64,000 bases of DNA from Pseudomonas sp. RIT-PI-q (GTDB lineage Bacteria; Pseudomonadota; Gammaproteobacteria; Pseudomonadales; Pseudomonadaceae), in the NCBI RefSeq assembly GCF_001297125.1, contig NZ_LHPC01000054.1:150732-214731 (forward strand), in the 5' to 3' direction. Below the pieces are notes generated by a model. That model did no database searches and was not told where the DNA came from. It worked only from the letters and a program-made list of their open reading frames with translations. How positions within the stretch are numbered: the first letter of the stretch is position 1; each line of letters starts with the position of its first letter. A program made the position numbers and the translations under genes. Positions 27,276 to 36,655 of the stretch are shown here, piece by piece.

Positions 27276-29795
27276 TTACTCGGAAGTGGTCAGGGCATGA
27301 GGCATGCCGGGACGTTCAGTGGTTTCGGTGTTTACGGCGCACGCAACAGGGCCCGGCTCAAGCGCCCGTTCGCGCAGCAGGAAGTACGACAGGGCCGGAA
27401 TCAGGATCAGCGCCCCGAGCATGTTCCACAGGAACATGAAGGTCAGCAGGATGCCCATGTCGGCCTGGAACTTGATCGGCGACCAGACCCAGCACACCAC
27501 GCCGGCCGCCAGGGTGATGCCCACCAGGCCGACGACCCGACCGGTGAAGGACACGGCGTTGCGGTAAGCCTGGGACAGCGGCAAGCCCTGACGCTGGAAA
27601 TGCAGCTGCACGCTGAGCAGGTACAAGGCGTAATCCACGCCAATCCCCACGCCCAAGGCAATCACCGGCAGGGTCGCGACTTTCACGCCGATGCCCATGG
27701 CCACCATCAAGGCTTCACAGAGGATCGAGGTCAGCACCAGCGGCAGCAGGGCCACCAGCGTCGCGCGCCAGCTGCGGAAGGTGATCAGGCAGAACAGCGT
27801 GACCGCTGCGTACACATACAACAGCATGGTGCGGTTGGCTTCACGCACCACGATGTTGGTCGCCGCCTCGATACCGGCGGTGCCGGCAGCCAGCAGGAAA
27901 CGGCGATCATCCGTGCTGTTTTCCTGGGCGAACTTGTCGGCAATGGCGACTACAGCATCCAGCGTCTCGGCCTTGTGGTCCTTGAGAAAGGCAATCACCG
28001 GCATCAACGAGCAATCGGTATTGAACAGCTCCGGGGAGTTCACCGAGGCTTGCTGCGCGGCGTAGTTCAGCACGTCCTGATTGCGCTGGATGCTGTTGAG
28101 CTTGGGGTTGCCTTCGTAGGTCCCGGCGGTGATCTGGCGCACGGCATTGACCAGCGACGTCGTCGCCTGCACGCCCGGGTTCTGCTGCAGTTCCCAGGCC
28201 AGGCGGTCGGCGAGGACCAGCGTCTTGTAGCTCAGGCACCCTTCCGGGGCGGTCTTGATCATCACCGCGAACAGGTCGCTGGACAGCGCGTAATGCTGGG
28301 TGATGTAGGCGTTATCGCGGTTGTAGCGCGAGTCGGCACGCAATTCCGGGGCGCCGCTTTCCAGGTCACCGATCTTCAGGTTCAGGCTGACCATGAAACC
28401 GCCGATGCCCATCAAAATCGCGACCAGCACAGCGCCCGTGGCCCACTTGGCGGTGGTGAAGCGATCGAGCAGATCCCAGAGCTTGCCGAAGCCTTTATGC
28501 TTTTCTGCACGGGTGTCGATTTTCAGCGCGCGTTCGGCAGCCTTGGCGCCAACGCCGACGTAAGACAGCGCGACCGGCATCAACAACAGCGAAGTAAAGA
28601 TCAGTACCGCGACACCGATGCTGGCGGTGATCGCCAGGTCCTTGATCACCGGGATATCGATCAGCATCAGCACCGCAAAGCCCACGGCGTCGGCCAGCAG
28701 CGCAGTGACACCGGCGATGAACAGACGGCGAAAGGTGTAGCGCGCGGCGATCAGTTTGTGGGTGCCACGGGCGATGTCCTGCATGATGCCGTTCATCTTC
28801 TGCGCCGCGTGGGACACGCCGATGGCGAAGATCAGGAACGGCACCAGCACCGAGTATGGATCGATCGCATAACCCAGCCAGGCAACAATGCCCAGTTGCC
28901 AGATCACGGCAATCAGCGAACAGCCGACCACCAACAGGGTGCTGCGCACGCAACGGGTGTAGGCATAAATAATCACCAGCGAAGTGATGACGGCCAGGCC
29001 GAAAAACATCATCACCTGAATCAGGCCATCGATCAGGTCGCCCATCAACTTGGCGAAGCCAATCACCCGGACCTTGTACTGGCCCTTGCCCTCCTCCCCT
29101 GCCTTGCGCGCTGAGCTGTTACCGGCGAACTCGATCTTGTCGCGCAGCTGTTCTTCAAGCATCTGCGAAAACGCGTGGTAGTTGATGCGTTGACCGCCCG
29201 CTGCGGCCTTGTCCAGCAGCGGCACGATCAGCATGCTCGACTTGTAGTCGCTGGCCACCAGGCTGCCGACGATCCCGGCGCGGGAAATGTTCTGGCGCAG
29301 CTGCTCGATTTCTTCCGGCTTGCCCTGATAGGTGTCGGGCATCACCGGGCCACCCTGGAAACCGTCCTCGGTGACCTCGGTCCAGCGCACTGCCGGGCTC
29401 CACAATGACTTCATCCAGGCGCGGTCGACGCCCTCAGTGAGGAACAACTGGTCGTTGACCTGTTTAAGCACGTCCAGGTAACCGGGGTCGAAGATGTCGC
29501 CCTGGGTGTTTTCCACCACCACCCGCACCGAGTTACCCAGACCGCGCAGCGACTGGCGGTTCTCCAGGAAATTCTGGATATAGGGCTGACTCTGCGGAAT
29601 CATTTTTTCGAAGCTGGGACGCAGTTCCAGGCGAGTCGCCGCCATGTAGCCCAATACCACGGTGGCCAGCGCCATCAGCAGCATGAACAGTGGGCGGTAG
29701 TTGAACACCAGCCGCTCCAGCCGGTTGCCGGAGTGACTGTCGAAATCACGCAGGTCGCGGATCACCGGCATGGCGTCTTGTTTGATATTGCCCAT
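27276..29795 (-). CDS. MMPL/RND-superfamily membrane transporter
   Basis: This 839-aa protein has an N-terminal TM helix, a large periplasmic loop, five clustered TM segments, a second loop and another TM cluster: the two-fold RND layout at about 80% of drug-pump length. Segments FGLAVITSLVIIYAYTRCVR and IALGVGIGVDYALYLLSVQL mark the MMPL/hydrophobe-exporter branch. It probably moves a hydrophobic or lipid-like substrate across the envelope together with the DUF1302, DUF1329 and YCF48-like proteins encoded just upstream. Confidence 0.88.
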   Translation of the reverse strand: MGNIKQDAMPVIRDLRDFDSHSGNRLERLVFNYRPLFMLLMALATVVLGYMAATRLELRPSFEKMIPQSQPYIQNFLENRQSLRGLGNSVRVVVENTQGDIFDPGYLDVLKQVNDQLFLTEGVDRAWMKSLWSPAVRWTEVTEDGFQGGPVMPDTYQGKPEEIEQLRQNISRAGIVGSLVASDYKSSMLIVPLLDKAAAGGQRINYHAFSQMLEEQLRDKIEFAGNSSARKAGEEGKGQYKVRVIGFAKLMGDLIDGLIQVMMFFGLAVITSLVIIYAYTRCVRSTLLVVGCSLIAVIWQLGIVAWLGYAIDPYSVLVPFLIFAIGVSHAAQKMNGIMQDIARGTHKLIAARYTFRRLFIAGVTALLADAVGFAVLMLIDIPVIKDLAITASIGVAVLIFTSLLLMPVALSYVGVGAKAAERALKIDTRAEKHKGFGKLWDLLDRFTTAKWATGAVLVAILMGIGGFMVSLNLKIGDLESGAPELRADSRYNRDNAYITQHYALSSDLFAVMIKTAPEGCLSYKTLVLADRLAWELQQNPGVQATTSLVNAVRQITAGTYEGNPKLNSIQRNQDVLNYAAQQASVNSPELFNTDCSLMPVIAFLKDHKAETLDAVVAIADKFAQENSTDDRRFLLAAGTAGIEAATNIVVREANRTMLLYVYAAVTLFCLITFRSWRATLVALLPLVLTSILCEALMVAMGIGVKVATLPVIALGVGIGVDYALYLLSVQLHFQRQGLPLSQAYRNAVSFTGRVVGLVGITLAAGVVCWVWSPIKFQADMGILLTFMFLWNMLGALILIPALSYFLLRERALEPGPVACAVNTETTERPGMPHALTTSE

Positions 29796-29810
29796 GTCTG
29801 GGTTCTCGCT

Positions 29811-30899
29811 CTAAGGGTTCGAGGTCTTGTCGACGGACTCTGTCCGCACACCACGGCTGCCAACCGCCACCAGCGCGCCATTGGCGGCGCGGGCGGCGCC
29901 GGTCACCGGCGTCGGTCCGGGTCGCGGTATCAGAAGCAGTTGCGCACTCGTGCCCTGGCTGGGCAGCATCTGCCCACCTTGGGTGAACAAGCGGTAGTTA
30001 CTGTTGTCGTCGACAAATCCTGCGGTGATGCTGACGTGCAGGCCGGTTTCAAGCCGAGTCCAGCTGTGACCGCTGTCAGTGCTGCGCAGCACGTTGCCGC
30101 GCAACCCGTAGACGACCACCTCGCCTGGCTTGCCAAGGACGCCGAAGAAACTGCCCTGATACGGTGTTGGCACCGCGGCAAAGCGCTGCTCCACGTCATT
30201 CCACTTGAGCAACAGGCCCTGCTCCCCGGCGATGTACAAACCGTCGCCGGTCGAGGCGATCGCGTTGAGGTGGAAACCTTGCGGGTTGTCGGTCCGGTCC
30301 TGAAAAGGCGTCCAGCTCTGGCCGCCGTCTTCGGTGCGCAGGATCAGGTTGAACACACCGACCACGTAACCGAGCTTGTCGTTGGCGAACCAGACGTCAA
30401 GCAAGGGTTTGTCTGCGCCCTGCTCTGTCAGGCGCTGACCTTCGGCGGCCAGCAACGGCCATTGCTCGTTGCCGGGTTCGGCAGCGGCCAACGCCGAGTA
30501 ATGCTTGACCAGCAAGTCGCCGATCTGGCGGCCATCCAGTTGTTTATGCCAGGTCAGCCCGGCGTCGCTGCTGTGCAACACCACGCCGTCGTTGCCGACT
30601 GCCCAGCCCTGCAGGGCAGAGGGGAAGTTCACCGCACTGAGGTCCGCGCTCACCGGCACAGCGGCTTGTTGCCAGCGTTTGCCGGCATCATCGGAATAGA
30701 GAATGTGCCCACGCTGCCCGACGGCGACCAGTCGGTCCCCGGCGCGAGCCATGCCGGACAACGGGCTGCTGACGGCCAGGGTACTGGCTCTGGCGGGCAG
30801 GTCCAGTACGTCGATGTAACCCGACGCCTGTGAGACGCCCTGCACCAAGACAATCAAGGCGCCCAGCGCCAGCTGCAGGTACTTTTTGTACGAACACAT
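29811..30899 (-). CDS. YCF48-like beta-propeller protein, exported
   Basis: A signal peptide (MCSYKKYLQLALGALIVLVQ, cleavage near SQASG) is followed by repeated Asp-box strands of the S-x-D-x-G-x-x-W type: YSDDAGKRW, HSSDAGLTW, RTEDGGQSW and RSTDSGHSW. These are typical of YCF48/photosystem-II-assembly-like propellers. The ATG at 30899 has AGAGGA upstream and gives the signal peptide. It is 15 bp ahead of the MMPL gene. A scaffold or accessory role for the envelope transport system is inferred from context. Confidence 0.85.
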   Translation of the reverse strand: MCSYKKYLQLALGALIVLVQGVSQASGYIDVLDLPARASTLAVSSPLSGMARAGDRLVAVGQRGHILYSDDAGKRWQQAAVPVSADLSAVNFPSALQGWAVGNDGVVLHSSDAGLTWHKQLDGRQIGDLLVKHYSALAAAEPGNEQWPLLAAEGQRLTEQGADKPLLDVWFANDKLGYVVGVFNLILRTEDGGQSWTPFQDRTDNPQGFHLNAIASTGDGLYIAGEQGLLLKWNDVEQRFAAVPTPYQGSFFGVLGKPGEVVVYGLRGNVLRSTDSGHSWTRLETGLHVSITAGFVDDNSNYRLFTQGGQMLPSQGTSAQLLLIPRPGPTPVTGAARAANGALVAVGSRGVRTESVDKTSNP

Positions 30900-30965
30900 A
30901 CCGCGTCCTCTTGGGAAAACCGCGTCGAGGCACACTTGCGTGTGCCTGACGTGCAGGTCATGCCG

Positions 30966-31067
30966 CTGTAGGAGCGAGCTTGCTCGCGATGGTCGTGAAT
31001 GATTACGCGTGCTGTCTGGATGCCCGCGTCGCCCTCTGGTCCATCGCGAGCAAGCTCGCTCCTACAG
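30966..31067. repeat. REPIN between the DUF1329 and YCF48-like genes
   Basis: Perfect 27-bp inverted arms (30966-30992 and 31041-31067, each containing GGAGCGAGCTTGCTCGCGAT or its complement) flank a 48-bp spacer. It lies inside the presumed operon. Confidence 0.9.
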
Positions 31068-31098
31068 TGGATCGTGCGAGCGTTTGCTTGCGGTTGGC

Positions 31099-32457
31099 TC
31101 AGCGAATGCCGCTACCAGCCAGGGACTCCGGCGACCACTGCGCCTTCGAGAGCGGATCGATGTACTTGATGCCGCCGTAAGGGCCCACCACACCGTTGAT
31201 GTTGTAGGAGCCACCGACCAGGTCGTAGATCATGAAGGGCGTGGAGTCCGGGACTTGCTTGTCGTAGCTCTGGCTGAGGAACGCGAAGGAACCACGGTAG
31301 AGCTGGCCACGAGCGTCGTACTGATCGGAGGCGACAGCGCTCCAGCTGTCTTCATCGAGGTAGAAGCGACGCTTCTGATAGATGTGCCGCGCACCGGCCT
31401 TGAGGTTGCCCTCCACCACCCAGACGCGGTGTTTTTCCCAGCGCACAAAGTCCGAGGCCAAGTGATTGGGCGTGGTCAGCGACTTCGGATCCTGCGCGTA
31501 GGTCAGCTTGTAGGTGTTGTAGGGCACGATCATTTCCTGCTTGCCCACCAGCTTCCAGTCGTAGCGGTCCAGTGCACCGTTGAACACGAACACATCGTCA
31601 TAGGTGCCAGCGCCAGCGGTGCCGGGGTTAGGCGTGTCGTAGGCCAGGTTCGGTGCCAGCTTGACTCGACGCTGACCCGGCAGGTATTGCCAGGCGCGGC
31701 GCGGCTGCTGCAACGGGTTGGCGGCGTCCTTGAGCATCACCGCTTCACCGGCCCGGCGCGCAGGGCCGGTGTAGGACAGCTTCATCTGGTAGTAGACGTC
31801 GGCGCTGCTGATCGGCTGTGCCAGGTTCTCGTAGATCGGATAGGAAATGAACGCCTGCCCGGTGGTTGCCAGGCTCGGCACGCCAGCGGAATCGACGTTC
31901 CAGGAGTCGTACTTGGAGTTGATGTTCACGCCCTGATAACGCAACAGGAAGTTCCACATCGCTTCGTTGCCCGATTGCGGAATCGGGAATGGCACGCCCG
32001 GCAGCACGTTGTCGATGGCCAACCCGCCTTCGAGGGATTTGGCCTCGGTGGCGTTTTTCACGCCGTTGTCGAGCACCGCCTTGGGCAGCGCCACCGTGCG
32101 GTGGGTAGGATAGACATTCACATGGAAACTCGGGAAGCGCTTGGCCAGTTCCACGGTGGTCGCCGTCAGGGCGCCCTTGTATTGATCGACGTTCTTGCCG
32201 TCGATCACCAGCAGCGGTTTTTCATCGGCGAACGGGTCCGGGCGCATGCTGTCGCCGGCTTTGAAACTGGCCGGCGGCGTAATCAGGCCACCGGCATAAG
32301 CGGGAATGGAGCCGTCGGCATTGCCAGCCTTTTCAGCACCGACCAGCGTCAGGCTGCTGCCCAGTTTCGCCGCCTCCTGAGTGGAGACAGCGGCCTGCGC
32401 CTGGGCAGCGATGACCATGGCCAGCGAGGTGGCCAACACGGTGTGTACGAATTTCAT
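31099..32457 (-). CDS. DUF1329 family exported protein
   Basis: The 452-aa product has a signal peptide (MKFVHTVLATSLAMVIAAQA) and segments DUF1329 proteins share, such as LGSSLTLVGAEKAGNADGSI and NPGTAGAGTYDDVFVFNGAL. The fold is LolB/LolA-like by family prediction, suggesting transport of a lipophilic ligand through the periplasm or outer membrane. The ATG at 32457 with AGGAG was chosen over the upstream open frame. It is preceded by DUF1302, its usual partner. Confidence 0.88.
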   Translation of the reverse strand: MKFVHTVLATSLAMVIAAQAQAAVSTQEAAKLGSSLTLVGAEKAGNADGSIPAYAGGLITPPASFKAGDSMRPDPFADEKPLLVIDGKNVDQYKGALTATTVELAKRFPSFHVNVYPTHRTVALPKAVLDNGVKNATEAKSLEGGLAIDNVLPGVPFPIPQSGNEAMWNFLLRYQGVNINSKYDSWNVDSAGVPSLATTGQAFISYPIYENLAQPISSADVYYQMKLSYTGPARRAGEAVMLKDAANPLQQPRRAWQYLPGQRRVKLAPNLAYDTPNPGTAGAGTYDDVFVFNGALDRYDWKLVGKQEMIVPYNTYKLTYAQDPKSLTTPNHLASDFVRWEKHRVWVVEGNLKAGARHIYQKRRFYLDEDSWSAVASDQYDARGQLYRGSFAFLSQSYDKQVPDSTPFMIYDLVGGSYNINGVVGPYGGIKYIDPLSKAQWSPESLAGSGIR

Positions 32458-32498
32458 CTTGTTATTCTCCTGCTTGCATCGAGCAAGCCAGTGATGAA

Positions 32499-34511
32499 TC
32501 AAAAAGTGGTTTTCATCGTCAGGTAAACAGCGCCACGGTCCTCGGTCGTGGCACCACCACCGGAGAAGGCCGAGTAGCCACCGGCGTAACAGGCGTAGTT
32601 TTCGTTGCCGCTGAAGGCGTTCGGCGTGGAGCCGTCACCGCTGCCCGCAGCCGCCGCGCCGGTACTCGAACCGCTGACGTTGCACTTGTCGGTTTTGCCG
32701 AAGGAGTCCACGTACTTCAGGTCGACAAAGTATTTGTTGTACACAACGGCACCGACGCCGAGGGCGTAGTTGCCGGTGTCCTTGGCACCGCCACCGGACA
32801 CCGGTGACACGCCGGCAAGGCCGACGTTGACCGACATCGGTGCGTTGAGGTCGACACCGGGGAACACCTGATACCAGGTCGGTGTGAAGTTGACCGCGAC
32901 GCCCCAGTTGTCCCGGGTCGGCTGGTCGATACCGCGATAGGTGTCCTTGCCTTTGTAGAGCGCTTCGTTCTTGCTATCGAGCTTGAGCAGGTTGCTGTAG
33001 TACAGCTCGCCAAGCAGGCTGGCCGAATCGAAAAGCGGTGTTTTCGACAGGGTCATCAGGCCGTTGAGCGTCCAGTGCAGCGTGTCGCCGGTGGCGCTCA
33101 TGCTGTCGCCCTTTTCCGGGGTGTCGTAGATCACGCCGGTCGCGGCGGTACGCGCTGGCAACAATCCCAGACCGGCACCCAAGCCCAGTGGACTGGTGGA
33201 GCTGACAATCGCCGGAATACTGGCCAGCGGCATGTTGTGGCGGATGTTCAGGTCCGAGCCCACGCTCACCCCGCCCACGTCCTTGGACAGGCTCAGGCCG
33301 ACGATATGAATGTTGTCGGCATAGGCCAATTGATAGGTGCTGCTGCTCAGCGAGTTGAGGGTGTTGACCACGGCAGGCACCAGCCCTGCCGGCGGGGTTC
33401 CGTTCGGATTCGCCGAGGTCAGGCCGGTAGCGTTCAACCAGGCTTGCGGCAGGATTTCCGAGGTGTTGCGGTAGTAAACGCCGAGGGTTCCGTCCAGCCA
33501 GGCCGGCGACCACTTGGCCATCACGCCCCAGTCGCCGCGCTTGTCCGGTGTCAGGTCGTGGCCACGACGCACGTTGGTCAAGCCGTTGCACGGTGCCAGG
33601 CCACAACCCAGCGGGCTGCCCGGAACCACGGCGTTGGTGTTGCCCAACAGGAACGATTGCGCACCGAAGCCCACCAGATCAGAGCCGCCGTAGTAGGTTC
33701 CCGCCTCGGGCAGACGCGCGGCGTCCCAGTCCAGGAAGTACTGCGCGCCGATGGTCAATTCCGGGTTGATGGTGAACGACATCGACAGCTGATTGCGTGG
33801 GACGAACAGTTCCTTGGCTTCGGTCCCCGGCGATGCCGCCAGTTTGGCCAGGTCCAGGCCGGACTGGCCGTAGCTGATCGAGTGCACCGGGTTGAGGATG
33901 GTCTCGCCCCAAAACACGTTGTGCTGGCCAGCCTTGACGCTGAGCATCGATTCCTCGCCCACTTCGGTGCTGTAGAACACGAACGCATCGAGGATTTCGC
34001 CGGACGGACCGGTGTAGTAACGCTGGGCGTAGTTGCTCAGGTGCGGGCTGCCATTGCCGACGTTGTCATTGGTGACCCCGGCCAGGCGCGGGTCGTTGGC
34101 AACCAGGCCCGATGTCGAGCCGTTGCCGTTGACGAACGGATTGGAATTGGAACCGGTGTTCTCGTAGGCCTTGTCGTACCAGGTGGCGGCGCTGACGCGA
34201 AAGCCCATGCTGTTTTTGTAGACCACATCCATCTCGGTCAACAGATCGATACGGTTGGTGATGTTGGTCCCGGCCTTGCGGAAGTTGTAGTCGCCGTCGT
34301 TGTTGTTCGGTGTACCCAACATGCGTTTGTCGGCGCTTTCGGTGCGCACGCCGTAGTTGTACTTGACGGTGTTATCGAAACGGGCGGTCCAGTCCGGGTT
34401 GCCCGTATCCAGTTCGACCGCATGGGCTGTCGGCAGGCTGGCGGCCAGGATCGCCGAGGCCAGCAAGGTGTAGCGCGAGGGTACGAACCGATGACTCTTA
34501 TTGTTGTGCAT
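32499..34511 (-). CDS. DUF1302 family outer-membrane protein
   Basis: A 670-aa protein with a signal peptide (cleavage near AHAVEL). The mature part has many alternating beta-strands and the start LDTGNPDWTARFDNTVKYNY typical of DUF1302. It ends in Thr-Thr-Phe, the aromatic C-terminus of outer-membrane beta barrels. It probably admits hydrophobic compounds, working with DUF1329. It is the first long gene of the envelope/acyl-CoA operon, 127 bp after the hydrolase gene. Confidence 0.88.
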   Translation of the reverse strand: MHNNKSHRFVPSRYTLLASAILAASLPTAHAVELDTGNPDWTARFDNTVKYNYGVRTESADKRMLGTPNNNDGDYNFRKAGTNITNRIDLLTEMDVVYKNSMGFRVSAATWYDKAYENTGSNSNPFVNGNGSTSGLVANDPRLAGVTNDNVGNGSPHLSNYAQRYYTGPSGEILDAFVFYSTEVGEESMLSVKAGQHNVFWGETILNPVHSISYGQSGLDLAKLAASPGTEAKELFVPRNQLSMSFTINPELTIGAQYFLDWDAARLPEAGTYYGGSDLVGFGAQSFLLGNTNAVVPGSPLGCGLAPCNGLTNVRRGHDLTPDKRGDWGVMAKWSPAWLDGTLGVYYRNTSEILPQAWLNATGLTSANPNGTPPAGLVPAVVNTLNSLSSSTYQLAYADNIHIVGLSLSKDVGGVSVGSDLNIRHNMPLASIPAIVSSTSPLGLGAGLGLLPARTAATGVIYDTPEKGDSMSATGDTLHWTLNGLMTLSKTPLFDSASLLGELYYSNLLKLDSKNEALYKGKDTYRGIDQPTRDNWGVAVNFTPTWYQVFPGVDLNAPMSVNVGLAGVSPVSGGGAKDTGNYALGVGAVVYNKYFVDLKYVDSFGKTDKCNVSGSSTGAAAAGSGDGSTPNAFSGNENYACYAGGYSAFSGGGATTEDRGAVYLTMKTTF

Positions 34512-34638
34512 TGCGTTGTCTCCGCCTTTTTGTATTTGTTTTAAGCGCAGCCGCCCTCACGCACGCCCTTGTTCCAGGGGTTACGTTTTCAGAGATGAGG
34601 GCAATGACCGGATGGCTTGCGACCAGCCGGCGTCTGAA

Positions 34639-35205
34639 CTATCGATCCAGCTGTTGAATAAGTGCTTCGGCCTGTGGCCAGGCGCCGTAACCGGCCGCCG
34701 GGTTTAGATGGCCGACATCGCCCAGGTTGAGCAATTCGCTGCCCCAGCCTTCAGCCATGCGAGTCACGGCCTGCAAGCTGGCCAGGTGATCGTTGGTGCT
34801 GGCCGCCACCAGGCTGCGAAACGGCAGCGGGCCTTCAGGCAGGGGATCCCAGCCGTGGGTGCGCAACGTTTCAGGGGATGGGTAGCCTTGCGGCCAGGTG
34901 GCATGAAGATCCGGCGGCGCGGCCAGCAGCGCACCCTTGATCGGGCGACTGTGTTGCGCCGCCCAGTGCGCGACCATCAACACACCGGCACTGTGCGCCA
35001 CCAGAATCACCGGGCCGTCGATCTGCTCCAGCGCGTGCTGGATTGCCCGGACACGGGCGGCGCAATCGAGCTTGTCGGTTTCAAGTGGCGCAACGCTACG
35101 TACGTTGCTCAAGCGAGCCTCAAGCAGCGTTTGCCAATGTTCGGCAACGTGCTCGCGCAGGCCCGGGACGATCAGAACGGTTGCGGCTGTTTGCAGTTTG
35201 TTCAC
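34639..35205 (-). CDS. RBBP9/YdeN-type alpha/beta hydrolase
   Basis: A 188-aa serine hydrolase: VLIVPGLREHVAEHWQTLLE at the N-terminus, nucleophile elbow VAHSAG near residue 92, and the C-terminal His in GDVGHLNPAAGYGAWP. The start is GTG, with AAGG about 7 nt upstream; no ATG alternative fits. It is divergent from the AraC regulator, and the 41-bp shared element lies 88 bp upstream. It may cleave an ester in the pathway encoded downstream. Confidence 0.85.
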   Translation of the reverse strand: MNKLQTAATVLIVPGLREHVAEHWQTLLEARLSNVRSVAPLETDKLDCAARVRAIQHALEQIDGPVILVAHSAGVLMVAHWAAQHSRPIKGALLAAPPDLHATWPQGYPSPETLRTHGWDPLPEGPLPFRSLVAASTNDHLASLQAVTRMAEGWGSELLNLGDVGHLNPAAGYGAWPQAEALIQQLDR

Positions 35206-35558
35206 TTGAATACCTTCGGCTTCTCGGTGATCGACTGGCTCTGTGGCCAGACTCTTCTTGTAGTGTCGACATTAAAGAGCCCCCACCCGACGCGCTTTTC
35301 ATTCGACGTCAGTGACTTTTCTTTTCATGACAGATTGACGGGTAACGGAGGGACGCGACCGCTGGTCGAAAAACCCGCCGGGCGCGCTGCAGGCCACTGT
35401 AATCAATGCGTGGGCGATAATTGATCGCTGCTGAAGTAGTCAAGAGGCGCTGACCTGGCTGCCTGTCACCGCACGCCTGGCAACTATTCAATCGATGACG
35501 TGCTGGCTATAGTCGCCACGCTTGTTTCCATCGCCACCGGCCCAGGGAAGAACCTCGC
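35206..35558. other. 353-bp divergent promoter region (hydrolase / AraC regulator)
   Basis: No gene is present. It holds the 41-bp shared element at 35293-35333. The remainder contains short dyads (for example TGATTACA...ATAATTGATC near 35400-35425) without clear family assignment. Confidence 0.5.
35293..35333 (-). promoter_or_regulatory. Shared 41-bp element, copy 1 (upstream of the hydrolase operon)
   Basis: This sequence matches 43683-43723 at 34 of 41 positions, including the block CTTTTCwTTTCATGACAG. It lies 88 bp before the GTG of the hydrolase, on the same relative orientation and at nearly the same distance as the second copy. Within each copy, a CTTyTCAT-x-x-GAC word and a TTTCATGAC word are spaced about 26 bp apart, as expected of the direct-repeat sites bound by AraC-family activators. 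The adjacent AraC gene is the prime candidate. Confidence 0.65.
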
Positions 35559-36584
35559 ATGACCAAGCTTGTTCGCGCCGCCGTCCTGACCAACTACCTG
35601 GAGGTCACCCAGTACCTGGGGTTCAATCCGCGCGATGTGCTGGAGGCCGTCGGCTTGAGCAAAGCGCAGCTGCAAGCCCCCGAGCACCGTATTCCCATCG
35701 ATTCCGCCGTGCGGCTGCTGGAGGAGTCGGCTGCGGCCAGCGGCTGCCAGAGCTTCGGCCTGAGCATGGCCGAGTCGCGCCAGCTCTCGGACTTCGGCGT
35801 GGTCAGTCTGCTGCTCACGCACCAGCGCACGCTGCGTGATGCCTTGCAGGTGGTGGTCAACTACCGGCATCTGATGAACGACTCGCTGGCAATCTTCATC
35901 GAAGAGGCCGGCAAGATGGTGATCATTCGTGAAGAGGTGGTCACCGAATCGCCGATGCCCTGCCGCCAGGCCAATGAACTGGCCATCGGCGTGATGTTCC
36001 GCCTCTGCGCAGCCCTGCTCGGTGCGCACTGGCATCCCTACAGCGTCAATTTCACCCACCAACCGCCGGACAGCCTGCAACTGCATCGTCGCCTGTTCGG
36101 CTGCAAGCTGGAGTTCGGCAGCGAGTTCAACGGCATTGTCTGCCCCGATGCCAGCCTCGACATCACCAACCCTCATGCCGACCCGGCCATGGCGCGCTAC
36201 GCGCAAAGCTACCTTGACTCGCTGCAGGGTCACGAAGGACCGTCGATTCTGTTTGAGGTCCGCAAAGCGATTTACCTGCTATTGCCGATGGGCCGCGCCA
36301 CGATCGAGCAGATTGCCCAGACCCAGGGCATGAACGTACGCACCCTGCAGCGTCGCCTCAAGGACGATGGTTGTGCCTTCAATGACCTGATCAACGACGT
36401 GCGCCGCGATCTGGTGCTGCGCTATTTGGAGAACCCGAGCTACTCGCTGGGCCGGATCGCCGACATGCTCGGCTACTCCATGGCGAGCTCCTTCACACGC
36501 TGGTTCATCGCCCAATTCGGCATGCCGCCGGCCGCCTGGCGCAGTACGCATAAACAGCCCGGTGTAACCCCTAAGCAGCCCTGA
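35559..36584 (+). CDS. AraC family transcriptional regulator
   Basis: This 341-aa protein has an N-terminal 'arabinose-binding-like' domain of the OruR/ArgR-type (TNYLEVTQYLGFNPRDVLEA) and a C-terminal double HTH at about residues 248-330 (IEQIAQTQGMNVRTLQRRLK and YSLGRIADMLGYSMASSFTR). It is transcribed away from the hydrolase/DUF1302 operon. Copies of a 41-bp element upstream of that operon and of the operon starting at 43601 suggest it activates both. The effector is unknown. Confidence 0.92.
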   Translation: MTKLVRAAVLTNYLEVTQYLGFNPRDVLEAVGLSKAQLQAPEHRIPIDSAVRLLEESAAASGCQSFGLSMAESRQLSDFGVVSLLLTHQRTLRDALQVVVNYRHLMNDSLAIFIEEAGKMVIIREEVVTESPMPCRQANELAIGVMFRLCAALLGAHWHPYSVNFTHQPPDSLQLHRRLFGCKLEFGSEFNGIVCPDASLDITNPHADPAMARYAQSYLDSLQGHEGPSILFEVRKAIYLLLPMGRATIEQIAQTQGMNVRTLQRRLKDDGCAFNDLINDVRRDLVLRYLENPSYSLGRIADMLGYSMASSFTRWFIAQFGMPPAAWRSTHKQPGVTPKQP

Positions 36585-36593
36585 TAACGCAGC

Positions 36594-36626
36594 AAAAAAA
36601 AACGGCGACTGCTGGTACAGTCGCCG
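36594..36626 (-). terminator. Intrinsic terminator (minus strand)
   Basis: CGGCGACTG (36603-36611) and CAGTCGCCG (36618-36626) form a perfect 9-bp stem. Read on the minus strand it is followed by nine U residues (A run 36594-36602). It ends minus-strand transcripts coming from the YeiH side before they run into the AraC gene. Confidence 0.75.
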
Positions 36627-36655
36627 CAAAAAATTGATGTGGACCCCGAAATCCC

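Noticed and set aside
27297..29114. 605-codon frame antisense to the MMPL gene
   Set aside because: It is a high-GC shadow frame: composition rich in Gln, His, Arg and Gly, no ribosome site, and the minus strand encodes a clear RND protein.
31009..32526. 505-codon frame antisense to the DUF1329 gene
   Set aside because: Shadow of a secure gene; begins within a REPIN and has no protein-like motifs.
35309..35491. 60-codon frame in the hydrolase/AraC gap
   Set aside because: It lacks a ribosome site, overlaps the shared operator element, and has non-protein-like composition.
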